From positions 57,117 through 121,116 of the forward strand of contig NZ_BSSM01000022.1 of the NCBI RefSeq assembly GCF_030269125.1: a stretch of DNA of 64,000 nucleotides, read 5' to 3'. The translations under genes and the position numbers were made by a program. Each line of letters starts with the position of its first letter. The first letter of the stretch is position 1. The stretch is from Streptomyces hygroscopicus subsp. hygroscopicus (GTDB taxonomy: Bacteria; Actinomycetota; Actinomycetes; Streptomycetales; Streptomycetaceae). The notes under the pieces were generated by a model. The model was not told the origin of the DNA. It worked only from the letters and a program-made list of their open reading frames with translations, and did not search any database. Shown piece by piece: positions 43,040 through 51,157 of this stretch.

Positions 43040-43660
43040 TCACAGGTACGTGTCCCGGGTACGGGGCGACGCCTCTCGGCCGGCGGCCTGCGCCGCGTGC
43101 TCCAGCCGGCGGCGATGGTCCTCCCACCACGCCGGGTCGCCCGACGCCATGCTGTCCTGGCCCCGGCGTTCCCCGACGTCGCCGTCGATGAGTTCCCGGA
43201 CGATGTCGGCGTGTCCGGCGTGCCGGTGCGTCTCGGCGATCATGCGCACGACGGCGTGGTGCAAGGTGACCTCGTTCCTGCCGCTCGGCCACCACGGCAC
43301 CTTGCCGGTCGCGTCGAGGGCCAGCGCGTCGATCGTCGCGTCCGCGTGTGCCCACGCGCGGTGGTAGAGGTCCACGACGAACGCGCGTGACTCGTCGGCG
43401 GTGGCCCACATGTCCGCGTTCGGCTCGGCGCCGTCCTCCAGCCAGGGCAGCGGCTCGCCGGACGGCCGTCCGAAGACGTCGCCGAGATAGGCGAGTTCCA
43501 TGCTGGCCACGTGTTTCACCAGGCCGAGGAGATTGGTGCCGGTCGGTGTGAGCGGGCGGCGGATGTCGTACTCGGAGAGTCCTTCGAGCTTCCACAGCAG
43601 GGCGTCGCGGGCGGTTTGCAGGTAGCGATGGAGGTCGGTCCTGGCAGCTGATGCGGTCAT
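43040..43660 (-). CDS. DinB/DUF664-family four-helix protein
   Basis: 206 residues from ATG 43660. RDALLWKLEGLSEYDIRRPL, TNLLGLVKHVASMELAYLGD (first metal His), and HHAVVRMIAETHRHAGHADI (HxxxHxxH pattern) are typical of the DinB-like fold, which includes mycothiol-dependent enzymes. VRELIDGDVGERRGQDSMA, then WWEDHRRRLEHAAQAA, form the usual C-terminal helix. Function is probably thiol- or metal-linked but unspecified. It is convergent with the sigma remnant, only three bases apart. Confidence 0.9.
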   Translation of the reverse strand: MTASAARTDLHRYLQTARDALLWKLEGLSEYDIRRPLTPTGTNLLGLVKHVASMELAYLGDVFGRPSGEPLPWLEDGAEPNADMWATADESRAFVVDLYHRAWAHADATIDALALDATGKVPWWPSGRNEVTLHHAVVRMIAETHRHAGHADIVRELIDGDVGERRGQDSMASGDPAWWEDHRRRLEHAAQAAGREASPRTRDTYL

Positions 43661-43829
43661 GGGGTCACTCTGCCGTTCCGCTCGTCCGCCCCGACGTTAT
43701 CCGGCCGAACGCGGCCCGCCCCGAGGGTCGTCGGCACCCCGAGGGTGAGCGGGGGCGGACCGCGGGATCACGCTCGACGGAGCGGGCGGCGGACGGTGGC
43801 TCCGGCGGCGCGGGCCAGTACGTCTGCGG

Positions 43830-43958
43830 TCAGCGCTCCCGCCTCGACGGCGTGGGGGCGGTGCCGGGCACACAGCGCTGACGCTCGGGGGCGAACTCGG
43901 TCATGATGACGCCCGCGTGGTCGGTCGCGGCCTCGCCGGTGGTCCCACCGGCGCTCAT
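43830..43958 (-). CDS. Possible 42-residue peptide overlapping the lipoprotein remnant
   Basis: The ATG at 43958 overlaps the stop of the frameshifted lipoprotein as ATGA. It reads MSAGGTTGEAATDHAGVIM, TEFAPERQRCVPGTAPTPS, then RRER. There is one Cys and no hydrophobic segment. The only support is the overlap geometry and a fair codon bias; it may equally be chance. The rest of 43661-43829 is gene-free. Confidence 0.25.
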   Translation of the reverse strand: MSAGGTTGEAATDHAGVIMTEFAPERQRCVPGTAPTPSRRER

Positions 43959-44466
43959 CGATGGTCCTCGGGATGACCCCGCATCCGCGTGTTGATCCTG
44001 TCGCGGGTTCCGGTGAGCAGGGTCTGGTGCTTCTCGAGGTTCTCGAAGGAGCTGTCGCCGCCCGGTCGGCTCCGCAGTTCCGCGATCCAGGCGAGGGGTT
44101 CCTCGAAGTGGGCGGGGCCCTGGGGGTCCGCCTTCATCGACGCGTCGAGGCTGGTGAGTTCGGCAAGGACCCGTCGCGGGAAGTACGCGCAGTTCCCCGG
44201 GGTCGTGCATCCGTCGTTGTACGTGGCCTGAAGCCGGGCGAACACGTCGCGGACCTTTTCGGAACGTCCGGTGTCGGTCCTCCCGTGCCCGGGGCGGGCG
44301 GCGCCGCCGCCGTGGCGGGCGGTGCGGTCGTGCCGGCGCCGCGGGCGGGCGACGGGCCGGCGGCCGATGACGCGTCCGGACCGCCGGAGCAGGAAAGGAG
44401 CAGGGAGGTCAGGGCCACGACGAGCGTGGAGGTGCCGAGGGCGCGCCGTGCGCGTGCGTCGATCAT
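43955..44466 (-). pseudogene. Frameshifted secreted lipoprotein
   Basis: From ATG 44466: a basic start (MIDARARRALG), a hydrophobic stretch (TSTLVVALTSLLLSC) and a Leu-Leu-Ser-Cys lipobox near residue 27, then an Ala/Pro/Thr-rich linker. Around 44250-44290, near a CCGAAAAGG run, the coding frame shifts. The globular part continues in the neighbouring frame: SEKVRDVFARLQATYNDG, CTTPGNCAYFPRRVLAELTS, AHFEEPLAWIAELRSRPG, with stop at 43955. Reassembled it would be ~165 residues. Decay or a single sequencing error would look alike here; family unknown. Confidence 0.6.
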
Positions 44467-44581
44467 GCCGCCTACGACGCTCCGGCGGGCGCTCTGGTCG
44501 TGCTGTCGGGCCGGCGCGCTCCGCGACGCCGTCGGTGACGCCATGGGACACCGCGGGGCCTGTGCGCCCCGAAGGCGCCCG

Positions 44582-45952
44582 TCACGAGTGGGCGGAGGCC
44601 GATGCGCGGCGGGTCGTCCTGAGGTGGGTGTCGATGTAGCGGGTGAGGGTCATCGCGTCCCTGGGCTCGTCGGCACGGAAGGTGATGCGGCGCAGCAGGC
44701 TGACGTCGTCGAGGGCGATGCCTTCGCGGGCGAGGACGAAGAGGAGGGCGAGGAAGGCGGAGCGGGCGTTGCCGTCGTCGAAGGGGTGGAAGAAGCAGAT
44801 GTCGAGGTAGACGCGGGCGCCCCGGGCGGTGACAGGGAGGGGCCGGTCGGGATCCTGGGCGCTCTCGGCCAGGCATGCCTCGAAGCGCGCGCGGGTGTCC
44901 GGGCCGATGCCGTAGCGTTCCCGGCCTTGTTTGGCGAAGGCCGGCAGGGTGCGGAACGGCGGCAGCCGGGGGGTGTCCAGGACGTGTCGCTGCCAGCTTC
45001 GGAGCAGCTCGAAGTCGAGTGCGGCGCCGCGTGCCGCGTCGGCACGCAGGAGTTCGAGGGCGGCGAGGAGGCCGCGTTCACGGGCCGGGTCCAGGGCGCC
45101 GTCGAAGCCTCGGATGTACTGCGCCGCCCCGTCGCGCCGCGGCGTCACCGGCCCGCTCCCGCCGCCCGGGGCGTCCTGCCACGGCACGGTCCGGCGGACC
45201 GCGAGCCAGCGTTCGAGGTGGTCGGGGACGGGGCCGGCGGCGGGCCGCGCGCCGTCGTCGGGCCGCAGCGACAGGGCGAGGCGCTCCGCGACGTCCTCCA
45301 CCAGTCGCGGGTCGGGGCCGGTCCAGCTCGCGAACCGGCCGCCGATCGCCTCGTCGACCAGTTCCCCGGCGAGGTCCGGCGCCACGCCCCAGCGGCAGAG
45401 GTACCAGGCGAGCACCTGCCGGCAGTGCCCGTACCAGCCGCTGCCGCAGCCGGTGCGGTCGGTCACCTGCAGGATCAGGTTGCGGGCCGCGCGCTCCCAC
45501 AGGATGCGCTGGTCCTCGATGTCGGCCAGGTCCAGTGGGTACGGCTCGAACCACCCGGCGAGGCTCTCCAGCCAACCACGCCACTCGCACAGCGCCGCGA
45601 CGACTCGGTCGAGGGTCTCCTCCGGCGTGGTGATGGACGTCCGCGGGGAGCACCAGTTCCCGACCGGCCCTCCGTTGTAGTCGCCTTCGTCGTGTGCCCA
45701 GCGCCAGCCCACGGTCCAGCGGCCGTAGTGTTCGACGAGGGCCTGCGCCATGGCGCAGGCCCAGGGCTCGCCCTCGTCCCAGCCCCAGGCGTGGATCGAC
45801 GGGTCGCCGTGCGGGGCGTCCGGGCGGACGGGCACTCTCCGGGCGGGCCCGAGCGAGCGCACCACCTGCGGCGCCGACGCGGTGTCGAAGGGGTGGCGGG
45901 CGGGATCCACGTCGGCCCAGTCCAGGGAACGGGGGGACAGGTCGACGGTCAC
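44582..45952 (-). CDS. Fic-domain protein with long unassigned N-terminal region
   Basis: 456 residues from GTG 45952, where coding bias begins. The Fic motif HPFDDGNARSAFLALLF starts at residue ~389 and has the catalytic His, Asp, Asn and Arg of AMPylators/nucleotidyl transferases (HPFx[D/E]GN-x-R). FELLRSWQRHVLDTPRLPPF (near 310) and KQGRERYGIGPDTRARFE fit the preceding Fic helices. Residues 1-290 are a Trp/Asp-rich region (WGWDEGEPWACAMAQALVEH, WFEPYPLDLADIEDQRILWE, WYGHCRQVLAWYLCRWGV) that I cannot assign. I see no adjacent antitoxin. It may modify a host protein or an invader target. Confidence 0.85.
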   Translation of the reverse strand: MTVDLSPRSLDWADVDPARHPFDTASAPQVVRSLGPARRVPVRPDAPHGDPSIHAWGWDEGEPWACAMAQALVEHYGRWTVGWRWAHDEGDYNGGPVGNWCSPRTSITTPEETLDRVVAALCEWRGWLESLAGWFEPYPLDLADIEDQRILWERAARNLILQVTDRTGCGSGWYGHCRQVLAWYLCRWGVAPDLAGELVDEAIGGRFASWTGPDPRLVEDVAERLALSLRPDDGARPAAGPVPDHLERWLAVRRTVPWQDAPGGGSGPVTPRRDGAAQYIRGFDGALDPARERGLLAALELLRADAARGAALDFELLRSWQRHVLDTPRLPPFRTLPAFAKQGRERYGIGPDTRARFEACLAESAQDPDRPLPVTARGARVYLDICFFHPFDDGNARSAFLALLFVLAREGIALDDVSLLRRITFRADEPRDAMTLTRYIDTHLRTTRRASASAHS

Positions 45953-46211
45953 CGCGCAAGCCTGCACGTCCGTCCCGGCGTCTGACAAGCGGGTTGTCCC
46001 GCCCTCTTCGCCCTCGGCGGCCGGTGGTGGCGGACGCGGTGGGCGCCCGCGCGACCGCGTGGATCGGGTGGCCGTCCGTCCGTGGCTCCCGGAGGCGTAC
46101 GCGACGGCGGCGAAGGCCACGGGTATCGGGTCCGCGCGGTGCCGCGGCCGGGCCCGTACGAGAAGTCCGTCCCCGGAGCCCACCGACCCCACCGCGGACG
46201 CCGTGCTCGAC

Positions 46212-46769
46212 TCACTGAGCCTGGTCGCCCTTCGGCCCGATGCCCTTGGTCCTGGTCGGAGTTGCGTCCGGGGCGAACGAGTGGTGGAAGGTGAAGGCGT
46301 GCGGCGCGGGGCCGTGGTCGTGGAGGTGCTCCAGCCTGGAAGCCCCCTCCCGCCAGGTGGGTATCACGTCGTCGGAGACCCACCAGAACACGTGACCCGG
46401 GTGTCCTGTCCTCTCGAACCAGTCGTAGCGCCTGTTCAGCGCCTCACGGTGCACACCGGTGTAGACGGCGTCGAAGGCGGGGCGCAGGTCGGTCCAGAGC
46501 GAGAGGGTCGCGGCCAGGGCGGTGGTTTCCACCGCACGGCCCTTGCCGTACCAGGTCGGTACGGCGAACTCTCCCCATGCGCCCCAGTCCGCCTCGAAGT
46601 GTGAGCCCCGGTCAGCGTCCGCGGCTTCGGCGTGCGCGAGGTATCCGGGGTGCCGGCTGATCTTCCGGTAGACGGCCCCACCGAGGTCGTAGAACTCGCG
46701 CGTGAGAGGTGCGGGATCGGCGAGGGGTGCCTTCAGGACGCCGAACGTGTACAGAGCAAGACGGGGCAT
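46212..46769 (-). CDS. DUF3291-family protein
   Basis: 185 residues from ATG 46769 (GGGAGAG six bases upstream). PRLALYTFGVLKAPLADPA, EFYDLGGAVYRKISRHPGYL and WYGKGRAVETTALAATLSLW match the DUF3291 (ferredoxin-like/antibiotic-biosynthesis-monooxygenase-like) pattern. VFWWVSDDVIPTWREGASRL and AFTFHHSFAPDATPT are its usual second half. No enzyme activity is established for this family. The gene is single, with a ~650-bp empty region upstream. Confidence 0.85.
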   Translation of the reverse strand: MPRLALYTFGVLKAPLADPAPLTREFYDLGGAVYRKISRHPGYLAHAEAADADRGSHFEADWGAWGEFAVPTWYGKGRAVETTALAATLSLWTDLRPAFDAVYTGVHREALNRRYDWFERTGHPGHVFWWVSDDVIPTWREGASRLEHLHDHGPAPHAFTFHHSFAPDATPTRTKGIGPKGDQAQ

Positions 46770-47417
46770 TCTTCTCTCCCTGGTCGGGGGTGCCTGGTGT
46801 GGACCCGGCTCGGCGGCTTGCGCAGGGGGCGAGGATTCGCGGAACGTGACCCACGCGTCCCGTCGCGGGCGGCTCAGCCTGAAGGAACCGCCGCGCGATC
46901 GTGGGCAACCGCCGAGGACCAGGCGAACATAGCCGCCTCGACGGGCCGTGTCGAAGTTGCGTTTTCCCTGTCCAAGTGGCCTCTCGTACAGGTGCCTTCG
47001 GGGCCTGGGGCGGTGGCACCGCCTGCCGTCGTGGAAGTCCCCGTCGGCCCGGCGATACACGTCTCCTCCTCGGGGCCGGGGAGGCGCTGGAGGCGCTGGA
47101 GGCGAACTCTCCCGGTTGCCGTTCCCGGCGTACCGCCGTACCGCCCGGAGGCGGAGAGCGGGGCCGGGTGGTTCCCGGGCGGGACTTCCTCCCGCGTGAC
47201 GACGGCACGGGGGTCTCGGCACGTGGCCGTACGGCGGCATGACCTCGATCGCGGTGCGCGATCCGGTTCCCGGCCACCGGCCCGGCGCCCGACCGTCCCC
47301 TGCCGCGCGGAGGCGTGTTCTGGATCTCGTCGGTGTCCGTCATACTCCGAGGGGCTTCACACCTGCCGGGGGGTACGAGGTGCTCGTCCTTCCCGGGGTG
47401 GCGGACGAAGGAGGAAC
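46770..47417. other. Gene-poor stretch with a short tandem repeat
   Basis: No frame here shows a convincing start, RBS and product. Most frames are Arg/Gly/Pro-rich. GGAGGCGCT occurs twice in tandem and then partially at 47080-47104. The region must hold promoters for the DUF3291 gene (leftward) and the lipoprotein gene (rightward). Confidence 0.4.
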
Positions 47418-47873
47418 GTGCAGCACCACATAGGCCGGACGACGCTCATCGCGGCGGTCCTGGTGATCTCCGCGGCGCTCGGCGGCTGCGACGACGAGCC
47501 CCGGAAGGTGTCGGGGCTGCTGGACAGCACGCGGCACGTCCGGGCGCTGACCAGACTCGCGACCCGCGCGCACATGGTCGAGCGCTGTCATCCCGGGTCC
47601 AAGCGGGTACGGCACACATCCGGCCGCGGCGGCAACAAGCGCACCTGGTACACCGACGAGCCGACCACCGTGTGCACGAAGGTCCGGCAGGGCACGGAGA
47701 CCTATCGCCGCGTCATCCGCCCGGAGCGCTGGTGCGTCGAGCTGGACGACGTCGACGGCAAGGACTCCAGGGACGACGTCTGGTTCCGCGTCGACGCGAA
47801 CACCTACCTGGACGCCCGGATACTGAAGGCCGGACACCGGATGACGTTCAAGCCGGAGCGCGACGGCTGCTGA
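47418..47873 (+). CDS. Putative lipoprotein of unknown function
   Basis: 151 residues from GTG 47418, preceded by GGAGGAAC at good distance. A short basic N-terminus and LIAAVLVISAALGGC give a lipobox ending in Cys24, so it should be anchored to the outer face of the membrane. The mature part has four further cysteines (ERCHPGSKR, TVCTKVRQG, RWCVELDD, final GC). CVELDDVDGKDSRDDVWFRV and AHRMTFKPERDGC-type ends suggest a small disulfide-stabilised domain. I do not recognise the family. GGGCCGG/CCGGCCC (47884-47898) just past the stop may terminate it. Confidence 0.75.
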   Translation: MQHHIGRTTLIAAVLVISAALGGCDDEPRKVSGLLDSTRHVRALTRLATRAHMVERCHPGSKRVRHTSGRGGNKRTWYTDEPTTVCTKVRQGTETYRRVIRPERWCVELDDVDGKDSRDDVWFRVDANTYLDARILKAGHRMTFKPERDGC

Positions 47874-48441
47874 AGCCGGAAGAGGGCCGGTCCGGCCCCG
47901 CCGCGCGGACGGACGCGGCCGTCACCGGTGCGCCGCTTTGGCCGGCGGCCCGGCCGCCTGGGGCGGCACCGGGAGGACCCGGTCCAGCCGGTATCCCGGT
48001 GGGGGCACACGGACGGCCCGGTTCGCCCGCGGTATCCGGACCGGACGCCGGCGGGGCGGGGCCGGGTCCGTCCGTCACTTCACCCGCCAGGTCGCACGCG
48101 AGCGGGAGACCGGATCGCCAGGAGTGCCACCTGCCGCCCTCGTGACACGTCCGCGGTACGTCGGCCCGCTCGCCCGACAGGGCATCAGCCGCATCAACGG
48201 CGACTGCTCGGGCATCATCTGCGCATGAGCTCGCACACACGAGCCCATGACGCGGAACGCCTGTCCACCACGGCCCCGCAGACGATCGGCCCATGCGGTG
48301 GAACAGCCGTGCCCGACCCCCGTCCGGGGGCTGGTAGGGCTGTGCAACGTCGATCTCACGAACAGCCGATCACCGCTCATCCCCCACAAGCTCTTCATAG
48401 AATTCAGTCAATGACGCACAGAGTTGCGAGAGGCCGTCACC
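47874..48441. other. Gene-free control region before the histidine kinase gene
   Basis: No supportable gene in 568 bp. The last 60 bases are AT-richer. TAGAAT at 48398-48403 resembles a -10 hexamer 39 bases before the kinase ATG, without a clear -35. GC-rich inverted repeats lie near the lipoprotein end. Confidence 0.35.
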
Positions 48442-49659
48442 ATGATGGGCAGTCACGACCGTTCCGACAGCGTGGACGGGTCGAATGGCGACAGACGCGA
48501 GGCGATACCCCCGTCCGTGTCCGGCAACCCTCTTCCCGCCTCCAAGCTGGCGCGCACCATCCTCCTCACCGCTTTGCTGGGCTCCGCGCTCCTGACCACC
48601 ACGGACATCCTCAGCGCCGGCGCCTCCTCCTCCGCCGAAACCACCTGTCTGCTGCTCCTTCCGCTGATTCTCGCCCTCCAGGTCCTGCACTCCGCCCCGG
48701 ACAGCAGCCAGGCGCCCCTGGGCCGCAAGTGCGTGACCCTGGCCGCCCAGGTGCTCCTGACCTATCTGCCGCTCCTGCTGTTCCGGCCGTTCTGGACGAC
48801 GACGGCCGCCTATCTCGCGGGCTCGCTGCTGCTGCTCCTGCCGCCCCGGGCGGCCTGGCCCCTCTTCGGCCTCGTGGGGCTCAGCATGGTGATCCCGACG
48901 GCCCTCGACGGCGGACCGCTCGTCGAGAGCATCCGTCTTGCCCAGGTCTCCCTCCTCATCGGCTTCCTCCTCTACGGACTGGCCCGGCTGGCCGAGCTGG
49001 TCACGCACCTGCACGCCGTCCGCGGTGAACTGGTCCGGCGGGCGGTCACCGCGGAGCGGCTGCGCTTCGCCCGGGACCTCCACGACCTCCTCGGCCACAG
49101 CCTCTCCGCGATCACGCTGAAGAGCGAGCTGATCCACGAGCTGATCCCGGCCCAGCCCACACGCGCGGTGAAGGAGGTCGACGAGGTCCTGTCCATCGCC
49201 GAACGGTCCCTCGCCGACGTCCGCAGGGTCGCGAGCGGCTTCCGCGACCTGTCACTGCGTCAGGAGGTCAAAGCGGCACGGTCCATGCTCGACGCCGCGG
49301 GCATCGCCGTACAGGCGAAGGTGGACCTGGGTCCGCTCGCCCCGGTCGTGGACACGGCGCTCGCCACCACGCTGCGGGAGGCCGTCACTAATCTGCTGCG
49401 GCACAGCAACGCCTCCCGCTGCCGCATCGAGGCCCTGGAACTGGACGGTGTGATCCGCCTGCTGGTCGAGAACGACGGCGTCGACGCCGTCCACCACGAT
49501 CCCTCGCCCTACGGCGGCCACGGCCTGGGCAATCTGCGCGCGCGGATGACCGCGGTGGGCGGACGGCTGGAGTCGGGCCCCTGGACGGAGGGGACGTTCC
49601 GGCTGCTGGCCGAAGTGCCCGCGCAGCGGCCCTCGTCCACCACGCGGGCCGGCGGCTGA
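48442..49659 (+). CDS. Sensor histidine kinase (DesK/NarX-like, HisKA_3)
   Basis: 405 residues from ATG 48442 with GAGAGG upstream. Five or six hydrophobic segments between residues ~38 and 180 (TILLTALLGSALLTTTDIL, LLLLPLILALQVLHSA, LLLLLPPRAAWPLFGLVGL, VSLLIGFLLYGLARL) form the membrane sensor. ERLRFARDLHDLLGHSLSAI contains phospho-acceptor His214. LREAVTNLLRHSNASRC and GGHGLGNLRARMTAVGGRL are the N and G boxes. Such kinases normally precede their NarL/DesR-type regulator; here the next gene is convergent and the best partner is at 62284, across the sugar cassette. Confidence 0.92.
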   Translation: MMGSHDRSDSVDGSNGDRREAIPPSVSGNPLPASKLARTILLTALLGSALLTTTDILSAGASSSAETTCLLLLPLILALQVLHSAPDSSQAPLGRKCVTLAAQVLLTYLPLLLFRPFWTTTAAYLAGSLLLLLPPRAAWPLFGLVGLSMVIPTALDGGPLVESIRLAQVSLLIGFLLYGLARLAELVTHLHAVRGELVRRAVTAERLRFARDLHDLLGHSLSAITLKSELIHELIPAQPTRAVKEVDEVLSIAERSLADVRRVASGFRDLSLRQEVKAARSMLDAAGIAVQAKVDLGPLAPVVDTALATTLREAVTNLLRHSNASRCRIEALELDGVIRLLVENDGVDAVHHDPSPYGGHGLGNLRARMTAVGGRLESGPWTEGTFRLLAEVPAQRPSSTTRAGG

Positions 49660-49678
49660 CCGGTCACGACCGGTGTGT

Positions 49679-49713
49679 GTGGGCGGCGGCCCCGAGAGGT
49701 CTTCGCCGCCCAC
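49679..49713. terminator. Hairpin between convergent kinase and peptide genes
   Basis: GTGGGCGGCG (49679-49688) pairs exactly with CGCCGCCCAC (49704-49713). It lies 19 bases after the kinase stop and 17 bases past the peptide stop, so it probably terminates both. Confidence 0.55.
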
Positions 49714-49730
49714 GGCGCGGCCGGTCGCGG

Positions 49731-49922
49731 TCAGCGGGGCCCGGCGACGGCGCCGTCCCCGTGGGTGGTGCCGCCGAGCCCGGACAGGAACCGCAGCGCG
49801 GTGGCGGGTGTGAGGTGGACGGCCGTCACCTCGTTCTCGGTGAGACCGAGGGAACTCAGGGTCTGCCACGGCCGCACGCCGGTGCCGTGCGTCGTGTCCT
49901 CGTCGCTCCGGGACTCGGTCAC
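49731..49922 (-). CDS. 63-residue peptide coupled to the alpha/beta hydrolase (precursor candidate)
   Basis: ATG 49922 overlaps the hydrolase stop by ATGA. The product begins MTESRSDEDTTHGTGVRPW (acidic, Thr-rich), has a central LGLTENEVTAVHLTPATALR, and ends FLSGLGGTTHGDGAVAGPR. It has no Cys, no signal peptide and no TM. The leader-like acidic N-terminus and Gly/Thr-rich C-terminus after a GG are reminiscent of ribosomal-peptide precursors, but no maturase of a known RiPP class is adjacent. The convergent hairpin directly behind its stop supports a real transcript end. Function unknown; it might also be a small partner of the hydrolase. Confidence 0.55.
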   Translation of the reverse strand: MTESRSDEDTTHGTGVRPWQTLSSLGLTENEVTAVHLTPATALRFLSGLGGTTHGDGAVAGPR

Positions 49923-50983
49923 GAGGTTCTCCTGCCGCGCGGGGTGCGGGACGCCGGCCGGTCGCCGCCGCGCGCCAGGCGCAGCCGCAGGAGCTGGAGG
50001 ACGAGCCAGCGCCGCATCGCGCCGAGATGGGCGGGCGAACCGTGCACGTCGTCGAACGTCTTGAACCGCACGTCCTGGAGCGTGCTGCGCAGCAGTGCCT
50101 GGTCCCCGGCCGGGATGATCTCGTCACGGCTGCTGGCGACGTACCGGACGGGTATCCGCACCTGCCGCAGCTGGTCCGGCGTGAGCGCGAACTGCCGCAG
50201 CAGGCGCCGCAGCGCGCTGAGGTCCTCGCTGCCGGTGAGGCGGCGCAGGGTGTCGGCGGTGATGCCGGGGACCCGGGGCCACCACGTCTCGTCCCGGAAG
50301 AAGTCGCCGACGGGCGCGCCCACGGTGAGGACGCGGCGGATGCGGGAGTCCTCGGCCGCCGCGCGCACGGCGAGATGGCCGCTGAAGCTCAGCGCGAGCA
50401 TCGAGGTGTCGGACACCAGGGCGCGGTCGGCGAGTTCGTCGAGCAGGAAGCCGAGGATGCGCCAGGAACCGGGGCCGTAGGTGAAGGTGTTCTCGCCGAC
50501 GCCCGGCAGTTCGGTGACGACGGCGGCGTAGCCGAGTCTGCGCAGCAGGGGCAGCAGCGGCGCCCACTGCTCCTTCACGCTGACGATGCCGCCCATGACG
50601 ATCAGCAACGGGCGGGACCTGTCGAGCCCGGCGGCCCAGCAGGCGAGGGTGCCGTCGCGGTGCTCGAACTCCAGGCGCTCGATGCCGTCCTGGCCGCGGC
50701 GCCACCGGTCGAAGGTGTCGACGCACAGGCGCTGGGCGCGGACGCGGTCGGCGTCGCCGTGGTACGGGAACCGGGCGAGCGCGAAGTGCCGGCACGCGTC
50801 GAGGAGGTCGCCGCGGTCGGCGGCGGCCCGGCCCTCGGCGGTCCACACCGCGGCCCACGACCGCCCGTCCGCCGCGGTGTCGTTGGTGATCCTGGTCAGG
50901 ACGCGCGTGACGTGCCGGGGCTTCATGCCCTGGCCCCGGGCGTGCAGGCGGGCGAATTCCTTGAGTTCTTCCAGATGGTCCAT
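49919..50983 (-). CDS. Alpha/beta hydrolase, FrsA/dihydropseudooxynicotine-hydrolase-like
   Basis: 354 residues from ATG 50983 (AGGAG five bases upstream). The N-terminal ~120 residues are helical (LKEFARLHARGQGMKPRHV ... DACRHFALARFPYHGDADRV). Then come PLLIVMGGIVSVKEQWAPLL (oxyanion hole), SMLALSFSGHLAVRAAAED (nucleophile Ser), YVASSRDEIIPAGDQALLR (Asp) and DDVHGSPAHLGAMRRWLV (His). This helical-cap family cleaves C-C or ester bonds in small molecules, and members act in polyketide tailoring. It is last-but-one in the cassette, set off by a hairpin, and coupled to the 63-residue peptide. Confidence 0.85.
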   Translation of the reverse strand: MDHLEELKEFARLHARGQGMKPRHVTRVLTRITNDTAADGRSWAAVWTAEGRAAADRGDLLDACRHFALARFPYHGDADRVRAQRLCVDTFDRWRRGQDGIERLEFEHRDGTLACWAAGLDRSRPLLIVMGGIVSVKEQWAPLLPLLRRLGYAAVVTELPGVGENTFTYGPGSWRILGFLLDELADRALVSDTSMLALSFSGHLAVRAAAEDSRIRRVLTVGAPVGDFFRDETWWPRVPGITADTLRRLTGSEDLSALRRLLRQFALTPDQLRQVRIPVRYVASSRDEIIPAGDQALLRSTLQDVRFKTFDDVHGSPAHLGAMRRWLVLQLLRLRLARGGDRPASRTPRGRRTS

Positions 50984-51001
50984 CGGTCTCCTAGCGAGGG
51001 G

Positions 51002-51023
51002 ACCACCGGCTCGGGCCGGTGGT
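51002..51023 (-). terminator. Intercistronic hairpin between glycosyltransferase and hydrolase genes
   Basis: ACCACCGGC (51002-51010), TCGG, GCCGGTGGT (51015-51023) is a perfect 9-bp stem in the 174-bp gap. It could partly terminate the long sugar operon so that the hydrolase-peptide pair is expressed at another level. Confidence 0.45.
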
Positions 51024-51157
51024 GCCGTCGGGGCGGCGGGGGCGCCTTGGAAGAACCTGGAGACCCTGCCCGCCGGGTCCCGCCGGAGCGGCTCTGCACG
51101 CCCAGTGTCGAGGCGTGCGCTTGCGTGCTGCTTGTACGCGGGCGGGAGGCGCGGCGG

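Noticed and set aside
47239..47433. 64-codon plus-strand frame before the lipoprotein gene
   Set aside because: No RBS, no domain, and it overlaps the real lipoprotein start region.
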